From Bacillota bacterium (GTDB taxonomy: Bacteria > Bacillota > Clostridia > Christensenellales > UBA1242), in the NCBI GenBank assembly GCA_009780065.1, contig WRAS01000003.1:1-64000 (forward strand): 64,000 bases of DNA, written 5' to 3'. Below the pieces are notes generated by a model. It was given only the letters and a program-made list of their open reading frames with translations, did no database searches and was not told the origin of the DNA. The position numbers and the translations under genes were made by a program. Of the stretch, positions 38,199 through 46,749 are shown piece after piece (position 1 is the stretch's first letter; the number at the start of each line of letters is the position of its first letter).

Positions 38199-40154
38199 TT
38201 ACCAACCACGTTTTTTACCAATAATGACCACAGAGGCAATAGCACCACCTGCGACCACGATAATAATAATTGTTACCATAATTTGCACCCAATTTGATTC
38301 GTCGCCATTATAACCGTTCGGTTTGTATTCAGGTGGATATGGGGTGAAATTCTCGTCCACAATCCATACCGCATGAATGGTAAGGTTTTCACCAACCACA
38401 AGTGGAAAATCTATCCTTACACCCTGCGCGCTTTCCCAGTGACTAAGAGTATATCCGTCTCGATTAATTACATGTGCTGTGACCGTTTCACCAATAAGAA
38501 TCGTTGATGTATGTACCCTTACGTCTTGTGAATAGAATTGGATCGTAAATGTCGCATAACCAACCCAGCCTGCAGTTAAAGTTATTGTGTCACCAGCGTT
38601 TGCAATTACAAAGTAGTTATCTGCAACGCGTCCACCATTTTCATCAAATATTTGTACACCATTATGATAAAACCCTGTAAAGTTAAATCCAGGCCGCACC
38701 AAAGCATGCACAACATTCAACGGCAAAGATTCACCGGTGGAATATGTAATTTGGTTGGGAACGCTTCCCGTAACACTTGCGTGACCGGATTCAAAAGCAA
38801 CAATCCCCGCATTCGCCGTCCACATTGTGTTGAATGTGATGCTCCCAGTTATTTCCATATTTATCCAGTCATCAACACGCACACCAGGAATCAATTCGTT
38901 CTCCCAACCATAGAACGTAAACCCCGTTCGTGTAGGTGGTGTAGGCAATAAAACACGCCCATGTATATGTTGAATATTTTGGACGGAAACTGTCTGGTTA
39001 TTCCAAACAAAAGACACAGTGTGGCGCGGAAACGTGGGCGAGTCACTTGTAACCCAGGTACTTGCAATATTTATGTAATCCACCGGTAACTGATTACGGC
39101 GCGCGTTAAGTTGTTCCAGCAAACTGCCCTCTCCTGTTCCGACACTCCAAATAATATCTCTCACCAAATTAGCAGTACCATATGAAACAAAATCAAAATC
39201 CCATGTTACCAATGACGGAAAAATTGCAGCCCCCTCGAGACCAAAGACACTGGTAACGATTATATCTCCGCGTGCAAAAGTACAATTTCCAATAATTTGA
39301 TATGCGCCTGTGTTCGTACCAAGATTAAACACATTATCCAAAACAACTATGGTTTCGTTAATTGACATCTCGCCTATTATATTTGCATGGAAGTTGCTAT
39401 TGATAAATTGAGTTTGTATATTCCCTTTATTATAACTGTTAATTATTTTAACGCCAATTTGATTGTTTTGACCAATTATGGTGGCAACCAGCCCGCCGAT
39501 GGTTTGTACGCTACCCGCAACAACATTTCCATAGTTTGCAACGTTTATAAGGGTTGTGTTTGTTGCGATTCCAATAATACCTCCAACATGTACATTCATG
39601 GGGGAAATCATGATTTGATTTGCGCGATTGGTTACATTCACAAAAGTAGAGTTTACCGCACGACCCGCCACCGAGGCACGAAATTGCTGCAACCCTGCAA
39701 TATCTGTTGTCCAAGTTGTTATGTTTCCTTCGACTATTAAATTAGATATATTTGCGTCAACAACACTTCCAAAAACACCGAACAGTGCCGCGCCTTCGAC
39801 AATTGCATTCAAAGTTGAAGGCAGTGTTATCGTAAAGCCATTGCCATTAAATGTTCCACTGAATGGCAGGTTCTGTGTACCGATTGCTGTCCATGGACTT
39901 GTAGACAAATCTATGTGGGTCATAAGGCGAAAATATTGTGTGGCAAAGTTATCACCATGTATATTTACCCGTTGTGCCAGGTGTTCTAATTCCACCCTGT
40001 CATAAATGCGAAAGGGGTCGCCGCTTGTCCCCTGTCCCGCCCATGCATTGCTCCCAGCAGAAGCCACGGTGTTTACACCAATGTTCAAAAATAAAATCCC
40101 CGTGACGGCAAATGTCGTCAGAGTGCAAAAAAATAATACTTTCTTTAGTTTCAT
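38199..40154 (-). CDS. Surface protein with GLUG-like and InlB-type repeats, C-terminal anchor
   Basis: This 651-residue protein has a signal segment (about 5-33). The mature start GQGTSGDPFRI is shared with the two giant surface proteins. A GLUG-like beta-helix region reaches about residue 330, and three InlB B-type repeats follow (TRTGFTFYGWE, RPGFNFTGFYHNG, NRDGYTLSHWES). A final transmembrane helix (about 625-645) ends in GKKRGW with almost no tail. TTGACA/TATGCT with 17 bp spacing lies upstream and leaves about 14 bases to the ATG. It is unlinked to the actin-like gene. Confidence 0.85.
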   Translation of the reverse strand: MKLKKVLFFCTLTTFAVTGILFLNIGVNTVASAGSNAWAGQGTSGDPFRIYDRVELEHLAQRVNIHGDNFATQYFRLMTHIDLSTSPWTAIGTQNLPFSGTFNGNGFTITLPSTLNAIVEGAALFGVFGSVVDANISNLIVEGNITTWTTDIAGLQQFRASVAGRAVNSTFVNVTNRANQIMISPMNVHVGGIIGIATNTTLINVANYGNVVAGSVQTIGGLVATIIGQNNQIGVKIINSYNKGNIQTQFINSNFHANIIGEMSINETIVVLDNVFNLGTNTGAYQIIGNCTFARGDIIVTSVFGLEGAAIFPSLVTWDFDFVSYGTANLVRDIIWSVGTGEGSLLEQLNARRNQLPVDYINIASTWVTSDSPTFPRHTVSFVWNNQTVSVQNIQHIHGRVLLPTPPTRTGFTFYGWENELIPGVRVDDWINMEITGSITFNTMWTANAGIVAFESGHASVTGSVPNQITYSTGESLPLNVVHALVRPGFNFTGFYHNGVQIFDENGGRVADNYFVIANAGDTITLTAGWVGYATFTIQFYSQDVRVHTSTILIGETVTAHVINRDGYTLSHWESAQGVRIDFPLVVGENLTIHAVWIVDENFTPYPPEYKPNGYNGDESNWVQIMVTIIIIVVAGGAIASVVIIGKKRGW

Positions 40155-40200
40155 GATATTTACTGAAGCATAAACATAATCCTAATTGATGTCAAATACA

Positions 40201-40221
40201 AAACCCCCTAGTGGGGGTTTT
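40201..40221 (-). terminator. Terminator of the M23 gene
   Basis: AAACCCCC and GGGGGTTT pair around a four-base loop; TTTTGTATTT follows on the minus strand. Confidence 0.8.
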
Positions 40222-40241
40222 AATAACTCTGGATGATTTAA

Positions 40242-40850
40242 TTACTTGTCACCAAAATCGATAAATTCATTTGGATCGATTCGTGTACCATCTTGCAGAA
40301 CTTCAACACGGACGTGTGGTGTGGTTGTGAATTCAACCGTGCTTGTGGTACCGACTGTTCCAATCTTTTGACCCTTTTCCACACGGTCGCCTGGATTCAC
40401 AGCCGTATCACGGGCAAGTGACTTGAATACTGTGGACAATCCATTTTCGTGATCAACAATAACGGTGGTTCCATAAATTGTGTTACGCACGCTTTGCACA
40501 CGACCAGCGAATGTAGAGACTACTCTAGTACCTTCAACTGCGCCAATTGCAATTGCCCTGTGACTGCGCCATTGTCTTAGGGTCGCGTTGTACTGCAAAT
40601 CAACATCACAGAACCCTTTTAACATGGTAAAGTCTCCATCAATCGGCAATCCAAATACAATTGGATCCGGTCCACCTACTGGTGGGTCGTCCTCCTCCTC
40701 TGGTGGGCGCGGCTGAGCCAAACTGAGCGCCGTAAAAGTAATTGCCACCGTCAGCATTAGTATAATCAGCAAGGCCGATATCCCTACCGCCCTTGACCTT
40801 AGTTTTTCTTGTCGTGATGCCACCCGTACTTTGTTTGTGGTTGTTGTCAT
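40242..40850 (-). CDS. M23 (LytM-fold) peptidase-like protein, SpoIIQ-like
   Basis: This 202-residue protein has a cytoplasmic N-terminus, one transmembrane helix (about 22-45), an acidic Pro-rich linker and a LytM domain. The HxGxD box is changed to SHRAIAI, so the zinc Asp is missing. The final HxH is PHVRVE, so the second His is missing. The length and topology resemble SpoIIQ, whose B. subtilis form is also inactive and pairs with SpoIIIAH in the sporulation channel. No spoIIIA genes are visible nearby. AAGGAGGT precedes the ATG. Confidence 0.7.
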   Translation of the reverse strand: MTTTTNKVRVASRQEKLRSRAVGISALLIILMLTVAITFTALSLAQPRPPEEEDDPPVGGPDPIVFGLPIDGDFTMLKGFCDVDLQYNATLRQWRSHRAIAIGAVEGTRVVSTFAGRVQSVRNTIYGTTVIVDHENGLSTVFKSLARDTAVNPGDRVEKGQKIGTVGTTSTVEFTTTPHVRVEVLQDGTRIDPNEFIDFGDK

Positions 40851-40904
40851 TTAAGAATTACCTCCTTAGAAGGAATTTTTGACAACAATATTATTATATA
40901 TACA

Positions 40905-41579
40905 TTATTTAATGGTGTTTTCGTCTTCCGCTTCGTCTTGCATAATTTGTTCAATTACATTATCAATTATTTGGTCAATTTTACATTCTCCTGTAATTGC
41001 TTGTTTGTTTTCCACAATCGCCCAATTCTCCACAAAATTAATTGCAAATACAATTATCAAGGCGACGATTATCAACTGCACCTGGAACAGTGCGACAAAA
41101 CCCATCATAAAGAACGTCACCACCAAGCATGCGGCACTGATAGCCAGTAATACAAAATGCGGAATTGTATAGCCGTGCTTTTTCTGTTTAACGATTAACA
41201 TCGTACCCAATAAAATTGTACCAAGTACACCAAAGGTTGCGGCGGTCATCATGTGGACAAATCCCTCCCATGGCGATGTTCCGTTTATCAATGCCTGAGC
41301 AATCATTCCGGCGGATGCAATCATCAACGTCCAATCAAATAGCCTGCTTCTGATTCCCAACTTCTCGGCAAATAACTTGAAATTAAGATATACCGCAAAT
41401 GCCGTGGTTATACCCCATAAAATGAACCATGTTGGGTTCGCGCGGCCTATGGAACTCATTGTAATGGTTGTGGGGTTGTAACTGATGAACTGTACCACTG
41501 TTAGAATCAATGATAAAAATATAAGCCCAATAAGACACATACTTTTAATTCTTTCATTTTTTGCAATTGCTTTTAACAC
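40905..41579 (-). CDS. Multi-pass membrane protein of unknown function
   Basis: This protein of about 224 residues has seven hydrophobic segments and an acidic cytoplasmic end (QDEAEDENTIK). No family recognised. I chose the GTG at 41579 (VLKAIAKNERIK) because GGGGAG lies six bases before it. An in-frame GTG 13 codons earlier would extend into the likely promoter. It lies just upstream of the SpoIIQ-like gene. Confidence 0.7.
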   Translation of the reverse strand: MLKAIAKNERIKSMCLIGLIFLSLILTVVQFISYNPTTITMSSIGRANPTWFILWGITTAFAVYLNFKLFAEKLGIRSRLFDWTLMIASAGMIAQALINGTSPWEGFVHMMTAATFGVLGTILLGTMLIVKQKKHGYTIPHFVLLAISAACLVVTFFMMGFVALFQVQLIIVALIIVFAINFVENWAIVENKQAITGECKIDQIIDNVIEQIMQDEAEDENTIK

Positions 41580-41663
41580 AGCACACTCCCCTTTTGTTAA
41601 TATGGTTATATTTAACACAAAAAATTATGGATTGCAACATTTTGACCATACCCCTCTTCAATA

Positions 41664-41692
41664 TTGATTTAATAATTGCTTTGTAGTAAAAT
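41664..41692 (+). promoter_or_regulatory. Promoter, leaderless
   Basis: TTGATT and TAAAAT are 17 bp apart; AACTC then ATG at 41698. Confidence 0.65.
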
Positions 41693-41697
41693 AACTC

Positions 41698-42153
41698 ATG
41701 GATAAAAAGAAAAATTTTTCAGGCCGCCAGATAAGTTCTGTTGTAAACAAATATCACAAACCATCTGTCTCAAAACACGATGACCTTTTAAAAAATCCAT
41801 TATCAAACACCGATGCATTGATGCGTAGTTTCAATGGATGGCAATTTTTATTTACCCAAAGGGGTTACAGCGAACAAACAATCTTGGACCAAGAGGCTCT
41901 TGAAATTGCCATCCGCGAAATTATCGAGGACGACTCGGACCGCGAAATACAAATTTCTGGAACTGCGAGATTCTTCTTTGAAAAAGCAAAAATATTATTC
42001 GAATATTGCAAAGAAAATAACAAGATGGCAGCAGCATTCACAAACCCAAATCTTAGAAAAGCATACAAAGCATATACATTACTTGCAAAACAACACAAAG
42101 ATTTACTTAAAAGACCCCACCGCCATTCATCCTGGGACAGGACAATCAGATAA
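41698..42153 (+). CDS. Hypothetical soluble protein
   Basis: This 151-residue helical, basic protein begins MDKKKNFSGRQ and ends HRHSSWDRTIR. No domain recognised. Its leaderless promoter is well formed. It converges on the tocopherol-cyclase-like gene with 6 bases between the stops. Confidence 0.65.
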   Translation: MDKKKNFSGRQISSVVNKYHKPSVSKHDDLLKNPLSNTDALMRSFNGWQFLFTQRGYSEQTILDQEALEIAIREIIEDDSDREIQISGTARFFFEKAKILFEYCKENNKMAAAFTNPNLRKAYKAYTLLAKQHKDLLKRPHRHSSWDRTIR

Positions 42154-42159
42154 TTTTTT

Positions 42160-43044
42160 TCAACCAAATTCGAATGCGGCATTGTCACTGGTAATATCAA
42201 ATATGATTTTTTCATTTTTGCCTTTACCCATTGTGAATTTATAATGCACGTTTATTATTATACTTTCTTTAATCTTTCTGCTCATTTTCCCGCGTATTGG
42301 TGCAAATAATTCGTTCATGTTTTCATCCGGGTTTTGTGCGGTTATTTCCAATAACATTCTACGCCTGCCCCACCCTTGCCGGACCACCAACTTGTCTTTG
42401 GCAAAAGCCCGTACCCGCGCACCACGATAGGTCGCAAGACGATACTCGCGTCCATCAATATGTATAATACAAATCTTGCCCCGAAATCGTATGCCCATGT
42501 ATGGAATCCGCGCACACATTGCCACGACGGAAATGTTTGGATGTTCCGTAAACGAATTACATTGCGTCCAAAGATATTTACTTGGAAAAGACTTCCCGCT
42601 GTCGCCCTCTATATATCCATCTGCCTCATTATAAATATGTTCGTGTTCATCAATTTGGAATATGCCTGTAATCCTGTGATTCATACTGACAACCCTGTGG
42701 CGGCATTCCATAAATGGCAGAAACCTAAACGGCCCCATCGCATCGTATTTTATTTTGGAAAAGGTGCTGAATTTTAAATCACACTTTATTTTTACATTCC
42801 CATCGTCCAAATTCAATTTCATGCCATCACAATCAACTTTGTTATTCCCGATACTAACGCAGAAACTTTTACGATTTACTGTAAAGTCCCCATATCCAAA
42901 TCCAAACCAAAATGCTTTGTCTTTTGTTATTATCTGTATAAACGAAGATCTTTCCCGCTTATTTGCGTTCTTGCCAAATATCACCGCCACGACAAAATCA
43001 TTGTCCACACATTTTACATAATAACCGTCAAAGCCTTTCTTCAT
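42160..43044 (-). CDS. Tocopherol-cyclase-like protein
   Basis: This 294-residue protein carries the family's landmarks: GYYVKCV at the start, SFIQIITKDKAFWFGF, MGPFRFLPFMECRHRVVSMNH (about 103-123), YIEGDSGKSFPSKYLWTQCN and EYRLATYRGARV. In plants the family cyclises tocopherol precursors; bacterial members of Firmicutes have no established substrate. The ATG is 6 bases after a TATTAA hexamer with no ribosome-binding site. Confidence 0.82.
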   Translation of the reverse strand: MKKGFDGYYVKCVDNDFVVAVIFGKNANKRERSSFIQIITKDKAFWFGFGYGDFTVNRKSFCVSIGNNKVDCDGMKLNLDDGNVKIKCDLKFSTFSKIKYDAMGPFRFLPFMECRHRVVSMNHRITGIFQIDEHEHIYNEADGYIEGDSGKSFPSKYLWTQCNSFTEHPNISVVAMCARIPYMGIRFRGKICIIHIDGREYRLATYRGARVRAFAKDKLVVRQGWGRRRMLLEITAQNPDENMNELFAPIRGKMSRKIKESIIINVHYKFTMGKGKNEKIIFDITSDNAAFEFG

Positions 43045-43085
43045 TAAGAATTAATATTCACAATGTATTAGAAGAATACTATTTC

Positions 43086-43748
43086 TTAATCTTGTTTTAC
43101 CATTTCTTCAACTTCTTCAGCTTTTCGTGCGAGAATTTTCTCATTTTCACTTCTGACTTTAAAAACGGTTTTGATGTCTTGGCTTGCACCTTTCAAGAGA
43201 ACATTTATTAACACTTCCTCAACGATAACAATTACTAGCGTAACAATAACAAATATTAACCAGCCAGTGAACCAAGCAGCAGGTCCGGCAAAAAAATATA
43301 ATATTGGGGTAAGGAATAACAAGAATCCAAGCAACTTCATTGCGTATGTGTGCAACAACAACGAATTCTCTTTATGTTTAAGTTGAGCAAACACACCACT
43401 GGCGATCTTGAACCCAAGACCAGCAAGAAACACGGGGTAAACCCATCCACCAACACTCATAATTGGAATAAAAATTACAAATGAAACTATGACCATAGCC
43501 ATGTCGGCAATACCATCCAATGTTGCACCAACATCGCTTTGCCCGCCCTTGATACTGCGTGCAATTGTTCCGTCTATAATGTCTGTGAAACCACCAAGAG
43601 CAAATATTATTATCGTTACGATTGCCAAAGTACTACTTGATGAAAAAGGATGATCACCAAACAAAATGACAAGAAATAACGGAATCAACGCTACTGCTGT
43701 CACTATTCGATAGACGCCCAAGATATTGGGAATATGTCTAAGTTTCAT
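43086..43748 (-). CDS. CDP-alcohol phosphatidyltransferase family protein
   Basis: This 220-residue integral membrane enzyme makes phospholipid head-group esters from CDP-diacylglycerol. The catalytic signature begins TDIIDGTIARSI and continues to DVGATLDGIAD, supplying the Asp residues that bind Mg. It resembles phosphatidylglycerophosphate synthase most, but the alcohol acceptor is not certain. The ATG at 43748 has AGGGGG upstream; an earlier in-frame ATG lacks one. The C-terminus extends as a charged coil. Confidence 0.85.
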   Translation of the reverse strand: MKLRHIPNILGVYRIVTAVALIPLFLVILFGDHPFSSSSTLAIVTIIIFALGGFTDIIDGTIARSIKGGQSDVGATLDGIADMAMVIVSFVIFIPIMSVGGWVYPVFLAGLGFKIASGVFAQLKHKENSLLLHTYAMKLLGFLLFLTPILYFFAGPAAWFTGWLIFVIVTLVIVIVEEVLINVLLKGASQDIKTVFKVRSENEKILARKAEEVEEMVKQD

Positions 43749-43830
43749 GATTGCCCCCTGTTTTTCACATAGTAAAGAATCCCAACAAAAACGATCTAAG
43801 CCGAACCAAGAGTTCATTTTAGACCGCTGA

Positions 43831-43919
43831 TGGCGGAGAGCGAGGGATTCGAACCCCCGTGAGCTTTCACTCCAACGGTTTTCAAGACCGCCCCGTTATG
43901 ACCACTTCGGTAGCTCTCC
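43831..43919 (-). tRNA. tRNA-Ser (TGA)
   Basis: A class-II tRNA: acceptor GGAGAGC/GCTCTCC, anticodon loop CTTGAAA, long variable arm, T-arm GGGGGTTCGAATCCCTC. CCA is encoded. Confidence 0.95.
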
Positions 43920-43981
43920 AATATTTTGATACAACAATATTATACACCAGCAAAAAAAAATATTCAAGAGAAAAATGGTTA

Positions 43982-44011
43982 TAGACATGGTTGGCTTTTG
44001 AATGATATAAT
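43982..44011 (+). promoter_or_regulatory. Promoter of tRNA-Ser (GGA)
   Basis: TAGACA and TATAAT are 18 bp apart with TG one base before the -10; the tRNA starts 9 bases later. Confidence 0.6.
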
Positions 44012-44020
44012 GCTTTGCAT

Positions 44021-44108
44021 GGAAGGGTGTCGGAGAGGTCGAACGAGCTCGCTTGGAAAGCGAGTATAGTGCAAACTATCGCAGGTTCAAATCCTGTCCC
44101 TTCCGCCA
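44021..44108 (+). tRNA. tRNA-Ser (GGA)
   Basis: A class-II tRNA: acceptor GGAAGGG/CCCTTCC, anticodon stem-loop CTCGC-TTGGAAA-GCGAG, long variable arm, T-arm GCAGGTTCAAATCCTGT. CCA is encoded. It is divergent from tRNA-Ser (TGA). Confidence 0.95.
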
Positions 44109-44165
44109 AGTGCGGCCTAATTTGAACTCTTGGTTTTGATTGGATCGCTTTTTAAAAAGCCTATG

Positions 44166-44174
44166 TGATATAAT
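44166..44174 (+). promoter_or_regulatory. Extended -10 promoter, leaderless
   Basis: TGATATAAT, five bases (GAATC), then ATG at 44180. Confidence 0.75.
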
Positions 44175-44179
44175 GAATC

Positions 44180-45067
44180 ATGGCTACAATGCGATTTAAT
44201 CAAGGTGTATATGATAATCTTTTGGACTTATTACCAAAGAGACCTATTCCCCAGCATGAACGTAAAGAAAAGTATTCTTTGGGGTTTGGATTAAAAATGA
44301 ACGGGTCTGTTCATTTGCTTAAAACAATTAATCTCGATGATGCTAACGCCACACATAGTGGACTTAATGTAGATGGTGCGAACCTTGTTAGATTAATTCA
44401 AGCGGAATTGGAAAAAGCAACAAATGGCACTTATCGGCAAAGGTTGGGTGTAGATAGTTTCGATACGATAGTATTGACCCATTCACACCCGTTTGATGAA
44501 AATTCCCCAAACAGAGATTTCCATAAACAATTTTCTCATACTGATAATGAGTTTTCCATAAACAACATGTTCGATACTCTAAAAGAAAATGGACTTGATT
44601 ATTGCGATATGATTGTAAATTGGGAGGGCGAAAGTTTCGCTAGAAAATGGAAAGAGAATGAACAAACAGGGTTAGTAATTCCTGAACAAATGGATGTTGA
44701 CCTTTCAAGAAATGTTGTCTACGAACCAAGAACGGGTTTGAATGTTGCAAAAATGTCCCGAGAACAAAAAATTGATTTATTTTCAGATAGTGATTTTGCG
44801 GAACTTACACCGCAAGAAATAGAGCAACTAATTGATGAGATGGAAAGTCACGGTAATGAGAACGAAACACAAAGTATTGACCAACTCATGGAAACATTAA
44901 GCGCTGATGAATTAGTAATAGTTGAAAAAGAATTACAGAAAAACCCTAGCATCACTTTGGATATGTTAATTGCTGAACTTATGAAGCCAACAAGATTTAT
45001 TGACAAAATAAAGCATGGGCTAGAGAATGTAAGCAAAAAGTTCTCTGGTCGTGAAGTTACAAACTAA
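44180..45067 (+). CDS. Hypothetical protein with possible JAB/JAMM metalloprotease motif
   Basis: This 295-residue protein has no firm family. Residues about 90-140 read VLTHSHPFDEN...FSHTDNEFS, which fits the HxHP...SxxD signature of JAB/JAMM metallopeptidases with a longer spacer. DMIVNWEG follows as a possible next strand. The upstream Glu of the motif cannot be placed with confidence. The C-terminal 100 residues are helical and acidic. The leaderless promoter marks the start precisely. Confidence 0.65.
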   Translation: MATMRFNQGVYDNLLDLLPKRPIPQHERKEKYSLGFGLKMNGSVHLLKTINLDDANATHSGLNVDGANLVRLIQAELEKATNGTYRQRLGVDSFDTIVLTHSHPFDENSPNRDFHKQFSHTDNEFSINNMFDTLKENGLDYCDMIVNWEGESFARKWKENEQTGLVIPEQMDVDLSRNVVYEPRTGLNVAKMSREQKIDLFSDSDFAELTPQEIEQLIDEMESHGNENETQSIDQLMETLSADELVIVEKELQKNPSITLDMLIAELMKPTRFIDKIKHGLENVSKKFSGREVTN

Positions 45068-45183
45068 TGTTATACACGAAATACAACAATACCAAAAACC
45101 CCTTGTACATTAACGCATAAAGTTCTATTATCAAGTGGATTGTCTGTATTCGATTTAGAATACCTGCTCTCCTCCATAGAACG

Positions 45184-45231
45184 TCTCCCATTTGTAAGCA
45201 TATATTGCGCTTGCGGTGGGAGATTTTTATT
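45184..45231 (+). terminator. Terminator after the JAB-like gene
   Basis: TCTCCCA and TGGGAGA pair, with inner GTAAGC/GCTTGC, followed by TTTTTATT. Confidence 0.7.
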
Positions 45232-45300
45232 GCGGTATGCTTACTTTATTGTTACGAACCCTTTTTCCCGCCTGAGAATATTGCTATTTGTCGGTAATCA

Positions 45301-45309
45301 TGCTAAGAT
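45301..45309 (+). promoter_or_regulatory. Extended -10 promoter
   Basis: TGCTAAGAT, about 10 bases before a GAGGAGGTG binding site for the gene at 45334. Confidence 0.5.
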
Positions 45310-45333
45310 ATTTCTATCATGAGGAGGTGAACA

Positions 45334-45636
45334 ATGTCACAATTTGTTATTAGAGTGCCAAAGTTAAAAGTACCTAGTGCAATGCATTTTGACAAACGCC
45401 ATGTTTATGGTAAAAGGCCACTTCTTAGTGTCGCGGGTGAAGGTATACAAAACTTTTTTAAGAAAGAAAAACCCGAACCTGTTGACATTGCAGAAGATTG
45501 GGAAGTTGACAGACCGCTACGGTTTGACCTTAAAAAAGGATTGGCCTATCCACACGCAAATGGAAGGTATGAGTATGTCGAAACTAGGCAAAGTCATCCA
45601 GCCGACGCGGAATCATTTATCGGAGACGGTCGTTAG
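45334..45636 (+). CDS. Small hypothetical protein
   Basis: This 100-residue soluble, basic protein begins MSQFVIRVPKLKVP and has a Tyr/His-rich end. No family recognised. A strong GAGGAGGTGAAC site precedes the ATG. It lies in a stretch of unrecognised genes next to the tRNA-Ser pair. Confidence 0.65.
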   Translation: MSQFVIRVPKLKVPSAMHFDKRHVYGKRPLLSVAGEGIQNFFKKEKPEPVDIAEDWEVDRPLRFDLKKGLAYPHANGRYEYVETRQSHPADAESFIGDGR

Positions 45637-45834
45637 TTCGGCTTTGTCTGATACCTTACTACTGGACTCGGCAGGAGTTGCTAAAACCCCCGAGTTCACA
45701 AGATTGTAATTCGTGAACCACTACTGAACCGATTACCCACCCATTGAACCGTTTTCCCGCAGGTTTATGCTTACTTTTATGTTACGATAGACAACTGCGG
45801 TCTAAAACGAACTATAACTTTGGAGGTCTATCAA

Positions 45835-45945
45835 ATGGACAAGAAGAAAACATCAGTTGCTTTTACCAAAAGAATAAGTCCTATGGATTTCGAAAGAATT
45901 AGGCGAACTCCAAGTACTACAGAGAAGAAGCGAAGTCGCTACTAA
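45835..45945 (+). CDS. Very basic 36-residue peptide
   Basis: An ATG with GGAGG nine bases upstream opens a 36-codon frame. It encodes a Lys/Arg-rich peptide starting MDKKKTSVAF and ending KKRSRY. The -10-like TGTTACGAT near 45780 could serve it. The same block, TATGCTTACTTT..TGTTACGA, also occurs near 45237, upstream of the previous gene. The peptide could bind nucleic acid, but nothing proves it. Confidence 0.5.
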   Translation: MDKKKTSVAFTKRISPMDFERIRRTPSTTEKKRSRY

Positions 45946-46089
45946 GCCGATTTGCCTACTCTCTTAAATCAAGACAAAAGCAAATCGAAAAAACTTGATG
46001 CTCTCTATTTTAGAGACCTCCCATTCCTATAATGATGTTCTAACTCTGGACAAATTTTTGCTGCGAAAAGAAATCCTTGCCATAGCAAA

Positions 46090-46098
46090 TGGTATGAT
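46090..46098 (+). promoter_or_regulatory. Extended -10 promoter
   Basis: TGGTATGAT, followed by AAAGGAG and the ATG at 46128. Confidence 0.5.
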
Positions 46099-46127
46099 AC
46101 AATTCCATTAAAGGAGTAAGCGCGTCT

Positions 46128-46739
46128 ATGAATAGCCAATATCATTCAACAAAATTCGAAGGCATAGCAAAATTTGACTATTCAAATAATAATGGTATAT
46201 ACCGCATCGGCGAGGGAGAGTATCTTTTCGATCTAAAGTTTTCAAAAGCAAGCAATACCAGTATTCATGTTTACAGTGACTCGCCTTCTGTTAAAACTGT
46301 TGCCTTGGTAAAAGATGTGTCTGATATTAACATGATAAGGGATACATCAATTTATGATTCGTCATCAAGAACAAGAGCCCCATCATTGAATCAAATTGTC
46401 GTTCTTCAGAACATTAATGGTTATTTTGCCGCAATTAAAATACTATCATTAAAAGACGACACACGTGGTGACTTAAATGACGAAGTTGAATTTGAATATG
46501 TAATTCAAATCAATGGCTCGTCAGATTTTACAAACGGGAATTCAAAGCCCAAAATAAAGAAACGCAAACAGGAAATTAAAACCGAAAAAGAAACCGATAA
46601 AATCAATAATCTACAAGTCAATTCTGTTACCATAGCAACCAGAAAAGATAAGAAAGTTTTATGGAATATAATTGTACCGCTTTCAATAACTATCATCGGG
46701 GGCACTATCGCGGGAATAATTGTGTGGATCATTACCTAG
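46128..46739 (+). CDS. Tail-anchored hypothetical protein
   Basis: This 203-residue protein has a beta-rich N-terminal domain (about 1-130), a highly charged linker (KIKKRKQEIKTEKE) and one C-terminal transmembrane helix (about 180-202) ending at the stop. That topology keeps the domain in the cytoplasm unless a secretion signal was missed. No family recognised. AAAGGAG lies 11 bases before the ATG. Confidence 0.65.
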   Translation: MNSQYHSTKFEGIAKFDYSNNNGIYRIGEGEYLFDLKFSKASNTSIHVYSDSPSVKTVALVKDVSDINMIRDTSIYDSSSRTRAPSLNQIVVLQNINGYFAAIKILSLKDDTRGDLNDEVEFEYVIQINGSSDFTNGNSKPKIKKRKQEIKTEKETDKINNLQVNSVTIATRKDKKVLWNIIVPLSITIIGGTIAGIIVWIIT

Positions 46740-46749
46740 TTTTTTTAAA

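Noticed and set aside
43882..44109. Open frame of 75 codons
   Set aside because: It lies on the strand opposite tRNA-Ser (GGA) and over tRNA-Ser (TGA); both tRNAs fold fully.
45377..45709. Open frame of 110 codons overlapping the gene at 45334
   Set aside because: The other frame has the GAGGAGGTG site and better composition.
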